From Chitinophaga jiangningensis (lineage in GTDB: Bacteria > Bacteroidota > Bacteroidia > Chitinophagales > Chitinophagaceae), in the NCBI RefSeq assembly GCF_900142605.1, contig NZ_FRBL01000011.1, positions 62,001 through 126,000 on the forward strand: a DNA stretch of 64,000 nt, written 5' to 3'. The position numbers were made by a program, and so were the translations under genes. Below the pieces are notes generated by a model. It was not told the DNA's origin. It made no database searches and saw nothing but the letters and a program-made list of their open reading frames with translations. The stretch's first letter is position 1; every line of letters begins with the position of its first letter. This document shows positions 52,096-60,810 of this stretch, in pieces.

Positions 52096-53232
52096 TTATT
52101 TCAGATGTTTTTTAAACTCTGCCAGTTTGGTTTCCATTTCTTTCACCGTATCCTCCAAAATAAAACCAGTGAACTTACCTTCCTTCAGGTATTGCTTGCC
52201 TGCGTCCACGGCCTGTTGCTGGTAAATTACCGCATTTTTATAATCGTCCATATTGGCGTACAGATCGGCAGTCAGCTGGAGGTAAATGTTAGCCGGTTCA
52301 TTTGGGTTAGCCAGTTTTTCTTTAATCAGGTCCATGGCAAAAAGGTAGGTTTCCCTTTTCAACCCTTTCTTTTGAGCGATAACGGCAGCAGTGGATCCAA
52401 TGTATCCAGGTTTGCCTTTCTGCCACTCCCGTGCAAAAGCCATGGCGCTGTCTTCATTAAAATGCTCGATCATGGTTTGGAACTTAAAAAAACCCAGACT
52501 TTTGTCCATCATGGTATCCTTACCCATCGCGTCATTAATCACTTCAAGCGCCTGTTCAAACTGGTTTGCTTTTATCGCCTTATCCCAGGACTGCATCACA
52601 GCCATAAAAGGCGCCATGGCAGAATCGGCGGCGGCTTCCTTGTGCTGGAATTTTTCACGGGCAGCCTGCACATCATAATCAGGGCTCATCACCAGTCCTA
52701 CTACGGAATCAATTTCTATTGGATGGCCGATCCACATAATAATACCGTCTTTTATCATGAAAGAACAAGGGATGCCGCTCTGACCGGCGGCCTTCATCCA
52801 GCGATTGCCCATTTGCTCATCTTTGGAATCAGTTACCACATTAAAAGCCATTTTATCACCCATACCTTTCACGAATTTGGCTACTTTAGGCCAGGAGCTT
52901 TCATAAGGTTTATCTCCTGTTTTTTCCCAGATGTTTACCGCCGTCACAGTTACATCCTGCTTGTGCTGCTTTGCGAACTCGGAAAGATGCGGCATGGAAC
53001 CGATGCAGGGAGCACACCAGGTAGCCCAGAACTCGAAAATATACAGCCGGCCTTTTTCATAGTTTTTAATAGGTGTACCTTTTAACCAGCTGCCATACTT
53101 AAAAGCCGGTGCTTTGTCGCCAATGGAAAGAGAAGGCTTTTCCTGACTGAACCCCTTGGAAATGCTGCCCACCTGTAAAATCAGGGTTAGCAACACACTC
53201 ACGATCATGATAGTTTTTGCTCTGAAATTCAT
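52096..53232 (-). CDS. TlpA-like thioredoxin with helical C-terminal extension (system C)
   Basis: 378 aa. Signal peptide ends GFSQ. The thioredoxin domain (~35-185) has IGDKAPAFKYGSW, active site EFWATWCAPCIGSMPH, and cis-Pro QSGIPCSFMIK with an additional Cys after the Pro. The C-terminal ~190 residues are TPR-like helices (ANIYLQLTADLYANMDDYKNAVIYQQQA). It is the last gene of system C, the same place such proteins hold in systems A and B. Probable periplasmic oxidoreductase. Confidence 0.88.
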   Translation of the reverse strand: MNFRAKTIMIVSVLLTLILQVGSISKGFSQEKPSLSIGDKAPAFKYGSWLKGTPIKNYEKGRLYIFEFWATWCAPCIGSMPHLSEFAKQHKQDVTVTAVNIWEKTGDKPYESSWPKVAKFVKGMGDKMAFNVVTDSKDEQMGNRWMKAAGQSGIPCSFMIKDGIIMWIGHPIEIDSVVGLVMSPDYDVQAAREKFQHKEAAADSAMAPFMAVMQSWDKAIKANQFEQALEVINDAMGKDTMMDKSLGFFKFQTMIEHFNEDSAMAFAREWQKGKPGYIGSTAAVIAQKKGLKRETYLFAMDLIKEKLANPNEPANIYLQLTADLYANMDDYKNAVIYQQQAVDAGKQYLKEGKFTGFILEDTVKEMETKLAEFKKHLK

Positions 53233-53332
53233 ATTTGTTGGTATTTATTTATGGAGAATTAAATTTTTACAGGCATAGCATGCCCCCTGCGACTGATCGC
53301 TCAGCGCACCTAAACCAGGGAATGTCAGGTTG

Positions 53333-54799
53333 TTAGTTTGTAGGAATTGGAAATACGACTTTAGGATCATCCGGCTGTATTACCAGCTGTTGGCCGTTAT
53401 TATCAGCTGCCAGCCGGATCATAGGCAAACCATTCCGGAAAAAATCGTAGCCGGCATGGCCTTCAAAAGCCAGCTCCAGGCGCCTTTCCTTCAGGATGGC
53501 GGGCAATAATTCCTTGTCTGTGATAGCATTCAGGTCTGTTGCCGGTAGCCCCGCCCTAGTGTGGATCAATTGTAAATCAGCCCTGGCAGCCGCATAATTA
53601 CCCAGCTTAGCATAAGCTTCCGCTCTATTTAAATATTGCTCCCCTACTCGGAGGTATATATTGGGTGCATGGGTCAGGAGCTGTGCATACAGCACCAGCA
53701 GCTTAGTGGTTTCCTTACGGCCGTTGGCAGGGTTTATCCGCAGGAAAGTTTTACGGATGTCTCCATCCTGCAGCAGATGCAGGAATTCTTCTCCTGGCAG
53801 AAACGTTCCACCCCCATCGTATTGTGCATCGTAATTATACAATAAGCCAAGGCGCGTAGTGCCGGTAGCGTTATCAAATGCAAAAATGATCTCCTTGTTG
53901 CTGGCAAACATGGCGCGGCCCAGCGTTCCTGTTTCATCATCAGCGAACAGCTTTTGATAATCGGCCCCCTGAATCAGGGCGTACTTACCTCCAGAATAAT
54001 TCAGGGTACTATCCACATAGGTAATCACAGAATCGTTGAACGAAGCATTCGGCTGTGCCAGGCTCCCGCCCATATACAGGTAAACTCTTGAGAGCAAAGC
54101 CCAGGCTGCCGCAGTGCTGGCAAAACTGTTGGTTTTGGTTACCGGAGTTTTCATTTGTTGTGCAGCCAGTTGCAGCTCACTAATAATATAGTCATATACT
54201 GCTTTTACAGATGCCGGTGCTGGCATATCCGTGAGTGAGCTGCTTGTTTTTATTCCCACACCAGGACTATTAGCAGCATCCTGGTAATATGGCTTGCCAT
54301 ACACGCGGATCAGGTTGAAGTAAGTGCAGGCGCGAAGGAAGTGGTTCTCACCTTCTGCATACAATACTTTATTTTTATCCGCTTCTGTAGAAGAAGAAAA
54401 GGATGTTTTTTTGAAAGTGGCAATACCTTCCAGGGTGGCATTCACACCCACAATAATCTGGTAGGCGCCCCGGTAAAATTCATTACTGAAGCCCAACTGC
54501 GCGCCTGGACTATTTTGATACGCAAATGCATCCGTTGTTTTCAATACCGGTCCAAAGGTCCGCAAAGTAACATTGTTGCCTCTGCTCTCGGAGATGTTGG
54601 CAAGTGGTTCATCGTAGCTGGAAGTAGACGTACCACGGAGCAGGGAATAATTACCCACGGTGGCTTCCACGATACCCGCTGCGGACGACAACTCCCCTTC
54701 CTGGTCTATTTTAACCAGCGGTCTGATCTCATCTATTTTTTTATTACATGCCCCTAGCAACGCAGCTGCGCACAACAGCACACTAATATTTTTTTTCAT
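53333..54799 (-). CDS. SusD/RagB-family lipoprotein (system C)
   Basis: The frame begins at 54841, but ATG 54799 (MKKNISVLLCAAALLGAC, lipidated C18) is the lipoprotein start; 488 aa. SusD features: FLRACTYFNLIRVYGKPYYQ, AAWALLSRVYLYMGGS, YLNRAEAYAKLGNYAAARAD and the RagB end ILKERRLELAFEGHAGYDFFR. It follows SusC by 22 bp. Ligand not evident. Confidence 0.95.
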   Translation of the reverse strand: MKKNISVLLCAAALLGACNKKIDEIRPLVKIDQEGELSSAAGIVEATVGNYSLLRGTSTSSYDEPLANISESRGNNVTLRTFGPVLKTTDAFAYQNSPGAQLGFSNEFYRGAYQIIVGVNATLEGIATFKKTSFSSSTEADKNKVLYAEGENHFLRACTYFNLIRVYGKPYYQDAANSPGVGIKTSSSLTDMPAPASVKAVYDYIISELQLAAQQMKTPVTKTNSFASTAAAWALLSRVYLYMGGSLAQPNASFNDSVITYVDSTLNYSGGKYALIQGADYQKLFADDETGTLGRAMFASNKEIIFAFDNATGTTRLGLLYNYDAQYDGGGTFLPGEEFLHLLQDGDIRKTFLRINPANGRKETTKLLVLYAQLLTHAPNIYLRVGEQYLNRAEAYAKLGNYAAARADLQLIHTRAGLPATDLNAITDKELLPAILKERRLELAFEGHAGYDFFRNGLPMIRLAADNNGQQLVIQPDDPKVVFPIPTN

Positions 54800-54821
54800 G
54801 ACTATACTATTTTGTAGTGGA

Positions 54822-57800
54822 TCAAAAAGATAATTGGGCACCGATCATAAATCTGCGCGGGATACCAAGCACTCCACCCGAGTTGCCGAAATCCTGGGCC
54901 TCTCCTACAGCCGGGCCTTCCGGACTGGAAGCAATTATTTTTTTGGAATAAAGCGTATATAGGTTGTCGGCACTTGCATATACCGTGCAGTTAGCCAGTT
55001 TTAAGCGATCAATAAAAGCCTTAGGCAGCTCATAACTTAAACGGATATTACGGAGCGAAGCGTTGCTGGCATCGTGCATATATTTATCGGAGCCGAAATA
55101 AGTAGTGGTACCCTGGTAATATAGTGATGGCTCTGTGGCATTTGTTTGCCCAGGGGTGGTCCATGGTATCTGCGCTTTGGTATATTTCAGCTGGTTAAAC
55201 CGCCCGATATTCGCCATCTGCCCGGCTGCTGCGTAATTATTGGTCATCGTATACTTAATGGCATAAGTAATCAGCACACTGAGAGAAATATTATTATAGC
55301 TGAAGGTATTGGTGAGTCCACCGTAGAACCGTGGCTGAAAGGAACCCACTGTTTGAAACTGCCTGCTGTCGCGGTCTGCGCCTACTTCCGCCAGGGTGTT
55401 CACGTATTCCACCCCTGTCTTTTGTCCCTTTGCGTCGAAGAGTAATTTTTCGAACAGTGGTTTGCCTGTTTGAGGGTCTACACCGGCGTACTTTACAGCT
55501 TTCAGCGTATTAATATCATCTCCCTTATACAAATAAAAACTGTTTTGATCATAATAACCCTGCCTGAGTGAGTCGTTTGCTACGCTTACAATCTGATTCT
55601 TATTCCAGCTAAAGTTGAAGGCGGTGCTCCAGGTAAAATTCTTACGCATGATGTTCTGCGAATTCAATACTACCTCCACGCCTGTATTTTGTACGACTGC
55701 TGCGTTTTGCCATTGGGTAGGAAAACCGGCCATAGGCGGCAGTGTTACCTTCTGAATCAGGTCCTGGGAACGGCGGCGGTAAAAATCTATGTTGGCAGAA
55801 AACCTGTTCCACAGGTCCATGTCCACACCGGTGCTGAAGGTTTTGGTGATTTCCCAGCGCAGGTCCGGATTACCCAGCACAGTAATCGTAGCTGCACCGC
55901 TGCCGCTGTATACTTCACGCGGATCGTACAGGGTGCGTGTCAGGAAATTATCCCCCAGTTGCGACCCACTGGTACCATAGTTAGCCCGCAGCTTTAACAT
56001 GCTCAACCACTTCATCTGTTCCAAGAAAGGCTCACTGCTGATATTCCAGGCGGCACCACCGGAATAGAAAGTACCATACCTGTTGTTGCTGCCAAAGCTG
56101 CTGGAAGCATCGGTACGTATACTACCACTGAGACTATAGCGGCTTTTGTACGTATAGCCTGCTTCTCCGAATACAGAATACACGGCCCTTACATCTTTTC
56201 CTCCTTCGAGATTGCCTACCTTGGTAGAAGGAATACCAAAGAACGAAAGGTCAGCCGGCCCACCCATTTCACGGGCCAGGGAGATGACCGGGTACCCTGC
56301 TCTCACATGGTTTACATTTACCAACATATTTTCATTGGTAGTTTGTCCGAATTCCAGTGCCGCCAGCGCCCTGATGGAGTGCTCGCCTGCACGCTTATTG
56401 AAGCTCAGCTGGTTGGAGGTGAGGTACGACATCAGGTTGCCGGTAGTGGTGCCCAGGTAACCCTGTGGCGCGAAAATGGAAGTTCCTCCATCGTAGGTTC
56501 TCACATCTATATACTGCACATTTTTATTGTAATTCAGGTTGCCCGAATTAGTGCTGGAGATGCTGAGCCAGTCCGTAATCCGGTAATCCAGTTTGATGGA
56601 GCCGAAGAACAGTTGAGATTGCAGATTATAGTAATTAAACTGGTTATCATACAGGGGGTTGCCTTTTACCTGCTGATTGCCACCCATTTTATATTGCAGT
56701 GCAGGCGTGAGTGCGCCGGCACTATTGTAAGGATTTGACCATGGAATAAAGGTTTGAACGGCGCCTGCTACACTATTCATATCTCTGTAACCGTTGTTCA
56801 AAATCCCGTTGATGGACATACTGGTGGACAGCCGGTCGGTAAGCCGGGTGTCGAGGTTAAGTCGAAACGTTTTCCGGGTAAGACTATTCAATACGCTGGT
56901 GGCATCTTCCTTATAGTAGGATGCGCCGATATAGAATTTTGTTTTATCATTTCCACCACTGGCCGAAATATTTACGTCTGTGGTATGACTGGTTCTGAAC
57001 GCGTATTTGGTCCAGTCGTAGGAGTTAGCCACCGCTTCCTGTGTAGGCAGCATATAGGTGAGGTACTCCGGTAAAGTCGGAAATATTGGCGAGAGACTGG
57101 CGTTATTTTGTGCATAGTTCTCCGTATAGAATTTTTGTTGCAGGTCATATAGTTCCTGGCCTGACATAAAATGCATGTTGCCTGTATTGGGAATGTTGAC
57201 ACCATGTTTAATATCAGCACTGATACGTGTATTCTCTGTACGGCCTTTTTTGGTGGTCACCACCATTACGCCTGCAGCAGCGCGGGAACCGTATATAGCT
57301 GTGGCGGCAGCATCTTTCAGGATGGTGATTTCCTGTATTTCCTGCGGTGTTACCAGGTCTTTCAAATTCTGGTTAGGCATAATCACGCCGTCTAATACCA
57401 ACAGGGGGCCGTACGACAAGGTGGGGATTACAAATTCATTTACCTGGTCCAGGCCTACACCGGCGATACTGCTCTGGCCGCGTACAAACAGCTGGCCACC
57501 GCTGCTGGTGGGATCGGCCGCGTTTTGTTCTGAAATATATACACCGGCTACCCTTCCCTTCAACAGGGAAGCGGGATCGGAGGAAGTAATACCGGTACGT
57601 AGGTCATCCCCTGAAATCCTCTGCACGGCGCCGGTCATCTCTCCTGTTTTTTTACTGGTATAACCTGTAGCTATCACCACTTCCTTTTGCTCAATTACTC
57701 TTTCTTTCATGGTAAACAGTAGCTCTACCGGCTGGCTGTTTACGGCAATTTTTTCTGAGGTATGGGTAAATCCGATGCAGGAAATTTCGATGGTATAGGT

Positions 57801-58346
57801 GCCAGATGGTACATTGTTGATCACAAACACGCCCCGCTCATTGGTAGAAGTGCCCATGCCGGAAGGTTTCAAGCGGATGGTAGCCCCTATTACAGGTTGG
57901 CCGGTTCCATTAATCACCTTCCCGGAAACGGTGGTGGCAGCAGCTTGCTCCGGAGTATCCGTTGCAAGCGTAGCCTGGTTTTTAGGGGAGATAGTAATGA
58001 CGCGGTTCCTGACACTGAAACGAAATGGCTGGTCCTTAAAGAGTAGTTCCAGAAATTTATCCAGCTCCATCTCTTTAGCATTTACGTTTACAGGTTTGGC
58101 AGATGCCAGTATTTTCTCATCAAAAAAGAACGAGTAGCCGGTTTGTTTTTCCACAGTGGATAACACACTGGCTAACGATCCTGCCTGTACGGATACTGAC
58201 ACCTTACCCTGGGCTTTAGCAGTGGCATACCCATTGATAAGGAAGGTAAACATACATACAAGGACCATCCTCCATACACTCATTGCTTTGCTGTGGTGGC
58301 TCAGCCAGGAGCTTCCGGGCCGATTAATACCTACACGTTTTAACAT
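54822..58346 (-). CDS. SusC/RagA TonB-linked outer-membrane transporter with STN domain (system C)
   Basis: 1174 aa. A signal helix (~24-46, WRMVLVCMFTFLINGYATA) precedes the STN domain (~47-120, SVQAGSLASVLSTVEKQTGYSFFFDE) and a regulatory-like domain (~140-215, VSGKVINGTGQPVIGATIRL). The plug has LFVRGQSSIAG and the signature ITILKDAAATAIYGSRAAAG. The barrel ends GAQLSF. It is a TonB-powered importer signalling to the FecR encoded just upstream. Confidence 0.95.
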   Translation of the reverse strand: MLKRVGINRPGSSWLSHHSKAMSVWRMVLVCMFTFLINGYATAKAQGKVSVSVQAGSLASVLSTVEKQTGYSFFFDEKILASAKPVNVNAKEMELDKFLELLFKDQPFRFSVRNRVITISPKNQATLATDTPEQAAATTVSGKVINGTGQPVIGATIRLKPSGMGTSTNERGVFVINNVPSGTYTIEISCIGFTHTSEKIAVNSQPVELLFTMKERVIEQKEVVIATGYTSKKTGEMTGAVQRISGDDLRTGITSSDPASLLKGRVAGVYISEQNAADPTSSGGQLFVRGQSSIAGVGLDQVNEFVIPTLSYGPLLVLDGVIMPNQNLKDLVTPQEIQEITILKDAAATAIYGSRAAAGVMVVTTKKGRTENTRISADIKHGVNIPNTGNMHFMSGQELYDLQQKFYTENYAQNNASLSPIFPTLPEYLTYMLPTQEAVANSYDWTKYAFRTSHTTDVNISASGGNDKTKFYIGASYYKEDATSVLNSLTRKTFRLNLDTRLTDRLSTSMSINGILNNGYRDMNSVAGAVQTFIPWSNPYNSAGALTPALQYKMGGNQQVKGNPLYDNQFNYYNLQSQLFFGSIKLDYRITDWLSISSTNSGNLNYNKNVQYIDVRTYDGGTSIFAPQGYLGTTTGNLMSYLTSNQLSFNKRAGEHSIRALAALEFGQTTNENMLVNVNHVRAGYPVISLAREMGGPADLSFFGIPSTKVGNLEGGKDVRAVYSVFGEAGYTYKSRYSLSGSIRTDASSSFGSNNRYGTFYSGGAAWNISSEPFLEQMKWLSMLKLRANYGTSGSQLGDNFLTRTLYDPREVYSGSGAATITVLGNPDLRWEITKTFSTGVDMDLWNRFSANIDFYRRRSQDLIQKVTLPPMAGFPTQWQNAAVVQNTGVEVVLNSQNIMRKNFTWSTAFNFSWNKNQIVSVANDSLRQGYYDQNSFYLYKGDDINTLKAVKYAGVDPQTGKPLFEKLLFDAKGQKTGVEYVNTLAEVGADRDSRQFQTVGSFQPRFYGGLTNTFSYNNISLSVLITYAIKYTMTNNYAAAGQMANIGRFNQLKYTKAQIPWTTPGQTNATEPSLYYQGTTTYFGSDKYMHDASNASLRNIRLSYELPKAFIDRLKLANCTVYASADNLYTLYSKKIIASSPEGPAVGEAQDFGNSGGVLGIPRRFMIGAQLSF

Positions 58347-58451
58347 ACTTTTGGTTGATTTGATGATTAAACATAAGTCTGCACAGGACTATAAAAAGGT
58401 ATAGTCCTTACACACGGTATATAGTTGGTTACTGATTACTGGTTGGATACA

Positions 58452-59582
58452 CTATTTCCCATAAACGGTAATCGTTCTGTTGTCGAGTTTAAACTTCACA
58501 TTTACATCCTGGAGTATCTCCAATACTTCCGACAGGCGGAGGTCTTTTGAGAGTTTCCCTCTGAATAGCTGCGTAGGCATTTCACCTTCATATTTCACGT
58601 CTACATCATACCACCTGGAGAGCTGGCTCATGACGGTTTTAATATCGGCATGACTGAAATCGAACTGCCCGTTTTTCCAGGCGATGACCTGGTCGGTATT
58701 GACGTTATTTTCAACTTTCATGGTAGTGGTCATTACCTGTGCCTGCTGGCCCGGTTGGAGTATCACCGGCCGGATGTTGGCAGTACCAACGGCTACAGCC
58801 CCCTGTAACAAGGTGGTTTTGGTCATACCTTCGTCCACGTAGGCGCTCACATTAAAATGGGTACCTAACACGCGGATGCTCACCCCGTTGTTTACACTTA
58901 CGATGAAAGGTTTATCTGCATTGGCGGCTACTTCGAAATATGCCTCCCCGGTTATTTCCACCAGGCGATCCTTACCGGCAAAAGCAGTAGGATACCTGAT
59001 GGAACTGGCGGCGTTCAACCATACGGCGGTACCATCGGGCAGGGTTACACGATATTGTCCGCCGCGTGGCGTTCTGAGCGTGTTAAATGCTATTTTTTCA
59101 GTGGAGGAATGGCCGTTATAGTTCAGCTGTCCATTTTGCTGCATTATTGTATAGGATCCCTGACGGATTACCTGCGACCCGGTACTGTCGAGATTTACCA
59201 CCCGGCCATCTTCCAGCGTAAGCATGGCTTTATTATAACCTGGTAAGATGTTATTGGCTGCCAGGGCTGGTGCTGGCTGGCGCTGATGGCACAGGTAGTA
59301 ACCACCGATGCTGAACAGTAAAAGCACAGCAGCTGCGGCTGCCCATTGGCGCAGCTGGAAAACGCGATTACGTGGTGCCGGTTTATCCAGGATGCGTTGG
59401 AGCAGCGCTGTTCCATCCGGTATGTTGGCATCGGGGCCACTCAGTGCATCCCACTCCTGTTTCATTATCATTTCCAGGTCCTTATTTCCTGTTTGTTCCA
59501 CCAGGCGCATGAGCTCCTGTTCTTCAGCTGCCGAAGCCAGGCCTTCAAAGTACCGGTGGAATAATTCTGATATTCTTTCCAT
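58452..59582 (-). CDS. FecR-family anti-sigma factor (system C)
   Basis: 376 aa. The cytoplasmic ~80 residues start ERISELFHRYFEGLASAAEEQ. Membrane helix near 82-100 (AAAAVLLLFSIGGYYLC). FecR domain: NTLRTPRGGQYRVTLPDGTAVWLNAASSIRYP and GEAYFEVAANADKPF. DUF4974 ends the protein (FDFSHADIKTVMSQLSRWYDVDV). Similar in layout to the system B FecR. 211 bp separate it from the sigma gene. Confidence 0.94.
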   Translation of the reverse strand: MERISELFHRYFEGLASAAEEQELMRLVEQTGNKDLEMIMKQEWDALSGPDANIPDGTALLQRILDKPAPRNRVFQLRQWAAAAAVLLLFSIGGYYLCHQRQPAPALAANNILPGYNKAMLTLEDGRVVNLDSTGSQVIRQGSYTIMQQNGQLNYNGHSSTEKIAFNTLRTPRGGQYRVTLPDGTAVWLNAASSIRYPTAFAGKDRLVEITGEAYFEVAANADKPFIVSVNNGVSIRVLGTHFNVSAYVDEGMTKTTLLQGAVAVGTANIRPVILQPGQQAQVMTTTMKVENNVNTDQVIAWKNGQFDFSHADIKTVMSQLSRWYDVDVKYEGEMPTQLFRGKLSKDLRLSEVLEILQDVNVKFKLDNRTITVYGK

Positions 59583-59793
59583 TTACTATCATTATTGCAA
59601 GCACACAAAGATTCAATACCAGTAGCGTTGGCATCTCCCTAAATAAAAAATGCAAACCTGCCGTTATTTATTAAGACACCTGGTACACTTAAAAAGTATA
59701 TGCTTTCAAGTGTTTTTTTATAGGGTATATTCATTTGAAGGATACCACTACATCCTTAAGACACGTGGTGTGGGGAAAAAGTATACGGGTATT

Positions 59794-60387
59794 TTACTTT
59801 TCTTTTGAAAACAGGGTAAGTATTATCATAATGGCCAATCCGAGTGAGGATTGATTTTTCACATGCTGTGTGATCAGGCTCACCGCCTGTTGCATATATT
59901 TTTTTACAGTAGGAAGCGAAATACCCATTTCCCGGGCAATTTCAGCCTGTTTCATTTTATCGATGCGGTTCATGGTCCATACCTTGCGGCAATGTTCCGG
60001 TAGCTGGCGAATAGCTTCGTCGATGAGGGAGAGCTGCCAGATACGCTGTTCATCATCACCGGTGGTAATAGCATCCGTTGGTAAAGTGCTGAGTATGGCT
60101 TGCCGTCTCGACAAATTACGGATTGCATTCAAGGCGTGATGGCGCGCCATCACCCAGAGGTAGTTGCTGAAACGGTCTACAAATTCCAGTGCTTCCCTGC
60201 CCTGCCAGATCTTCAGAAATACATCCTGCAGGATACTTTCTGTTTCTGCGTGTACCCTCGTGATCCTGTTTATGTAGGTGTAAAGTAATGGGTAATAGTG
60301 ATCGAATATGACTGCAAATGCCTGCTCGTCACCTGCTGCGATCCGCTGTAGCAGTTCTTTCTCTTCGTATGGTTGAATAGCCGGCAA
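59794..60387 (-). CDS. ECF RNA polymerase sigma factor (system C)
   Basis: 197 aa from TTG (TTG CCG GCT); the N-terminus PAIQPYEEKELLQRIAAGDEQAF parallels sigma B, which also uses TTG. Region 2: AETESILQDVFLKIWQ; region 4: IRQLPEHCRKVWTMNRIDKMKQAEIA. A TATAGTTTG-like -7 box lies at 60411-60419 on the reverse strand. A short hydrophobic tail (LGLAIMIILTLFSKEK) ends the chain, as in several Chitinophaga-type ECF factors. Confidence 0.92.
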   Translation of the reverse strand: MPAIQPYEEKELLQRIAAGDEQAFAVIFDHYYPLLYTYINRITRVHAETESILQDVFLKIWQGREALEFVDRFSNYLWVMARHHALNAIRNLSRRQAILSTLPTDAITTGDDEQRIWQLSLIDEAIRQLPEHCRKVWTMNRIDKMKQAEIAREMGISLPTVKKYMQQAVSLITQHVKNQSSLGLAIMIILTLFSKEK

Positions 60388-60458
60388 AATTTTGGTCTGA
60401 TTATTTTTCGCAAACTATAAAAAAATAAATAAATCCTGCAAGTTGATTTTGGATACAG

Positions 60459-60508
60459 GCAGGATGGTACAGGACAATCAACCCATCCGGAAATTGTAAT
60501 TTCCTGTA
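60459..60508. promoter_or_regulatory. Nested dyad and CAGGA repeats between sigma C and the PL11 gene
   Basis: gcaggatggtacaggacaat (60459-60478) matches 19 of 20 bases of a unit in the 43-bp array. Palindrome ggaaatt-gt-aatttcc spans 60489-60504, and tacagga (60468-60474) pairs with tcctgta (60502-60508). The rest of the 60388-60810 gap has no accepted gene. Confidence 0.5.
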
Positions 60509-60810
60509 GACGATAGTTTACCACGAGGCATCGGCAAATCTTAAATTCCATGTACGTTATGAATTCATACGCCTTCTGTATTTTCAATAATATGGTGCAG
60601 GACAGGCTGTAGACGACGCCCGGCACCCCTCCTCTCAAAACTACTTTGCAGCTACGGGCAATAGCTTATCCCACACCCATCGGAGGCCGCCGTGTTGAAT
60701 TTCACATATGGACATAATGTGCCCGGACAACTACACGTTTGTCCGCACAACACGCTTGTGCTTTTTCTCACCAAACCTAATATACCCGTAACCAAAATCA
60801 ACGATTCCAC

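Noticed and set aside
60270..60638. 122-codon minus-strand ORF
   Set aside because: Overlaps the N-terminal region of sigma C in another frame, is Cys- and Tyr-rich without a domain, and lies over likely regulatory sequence.
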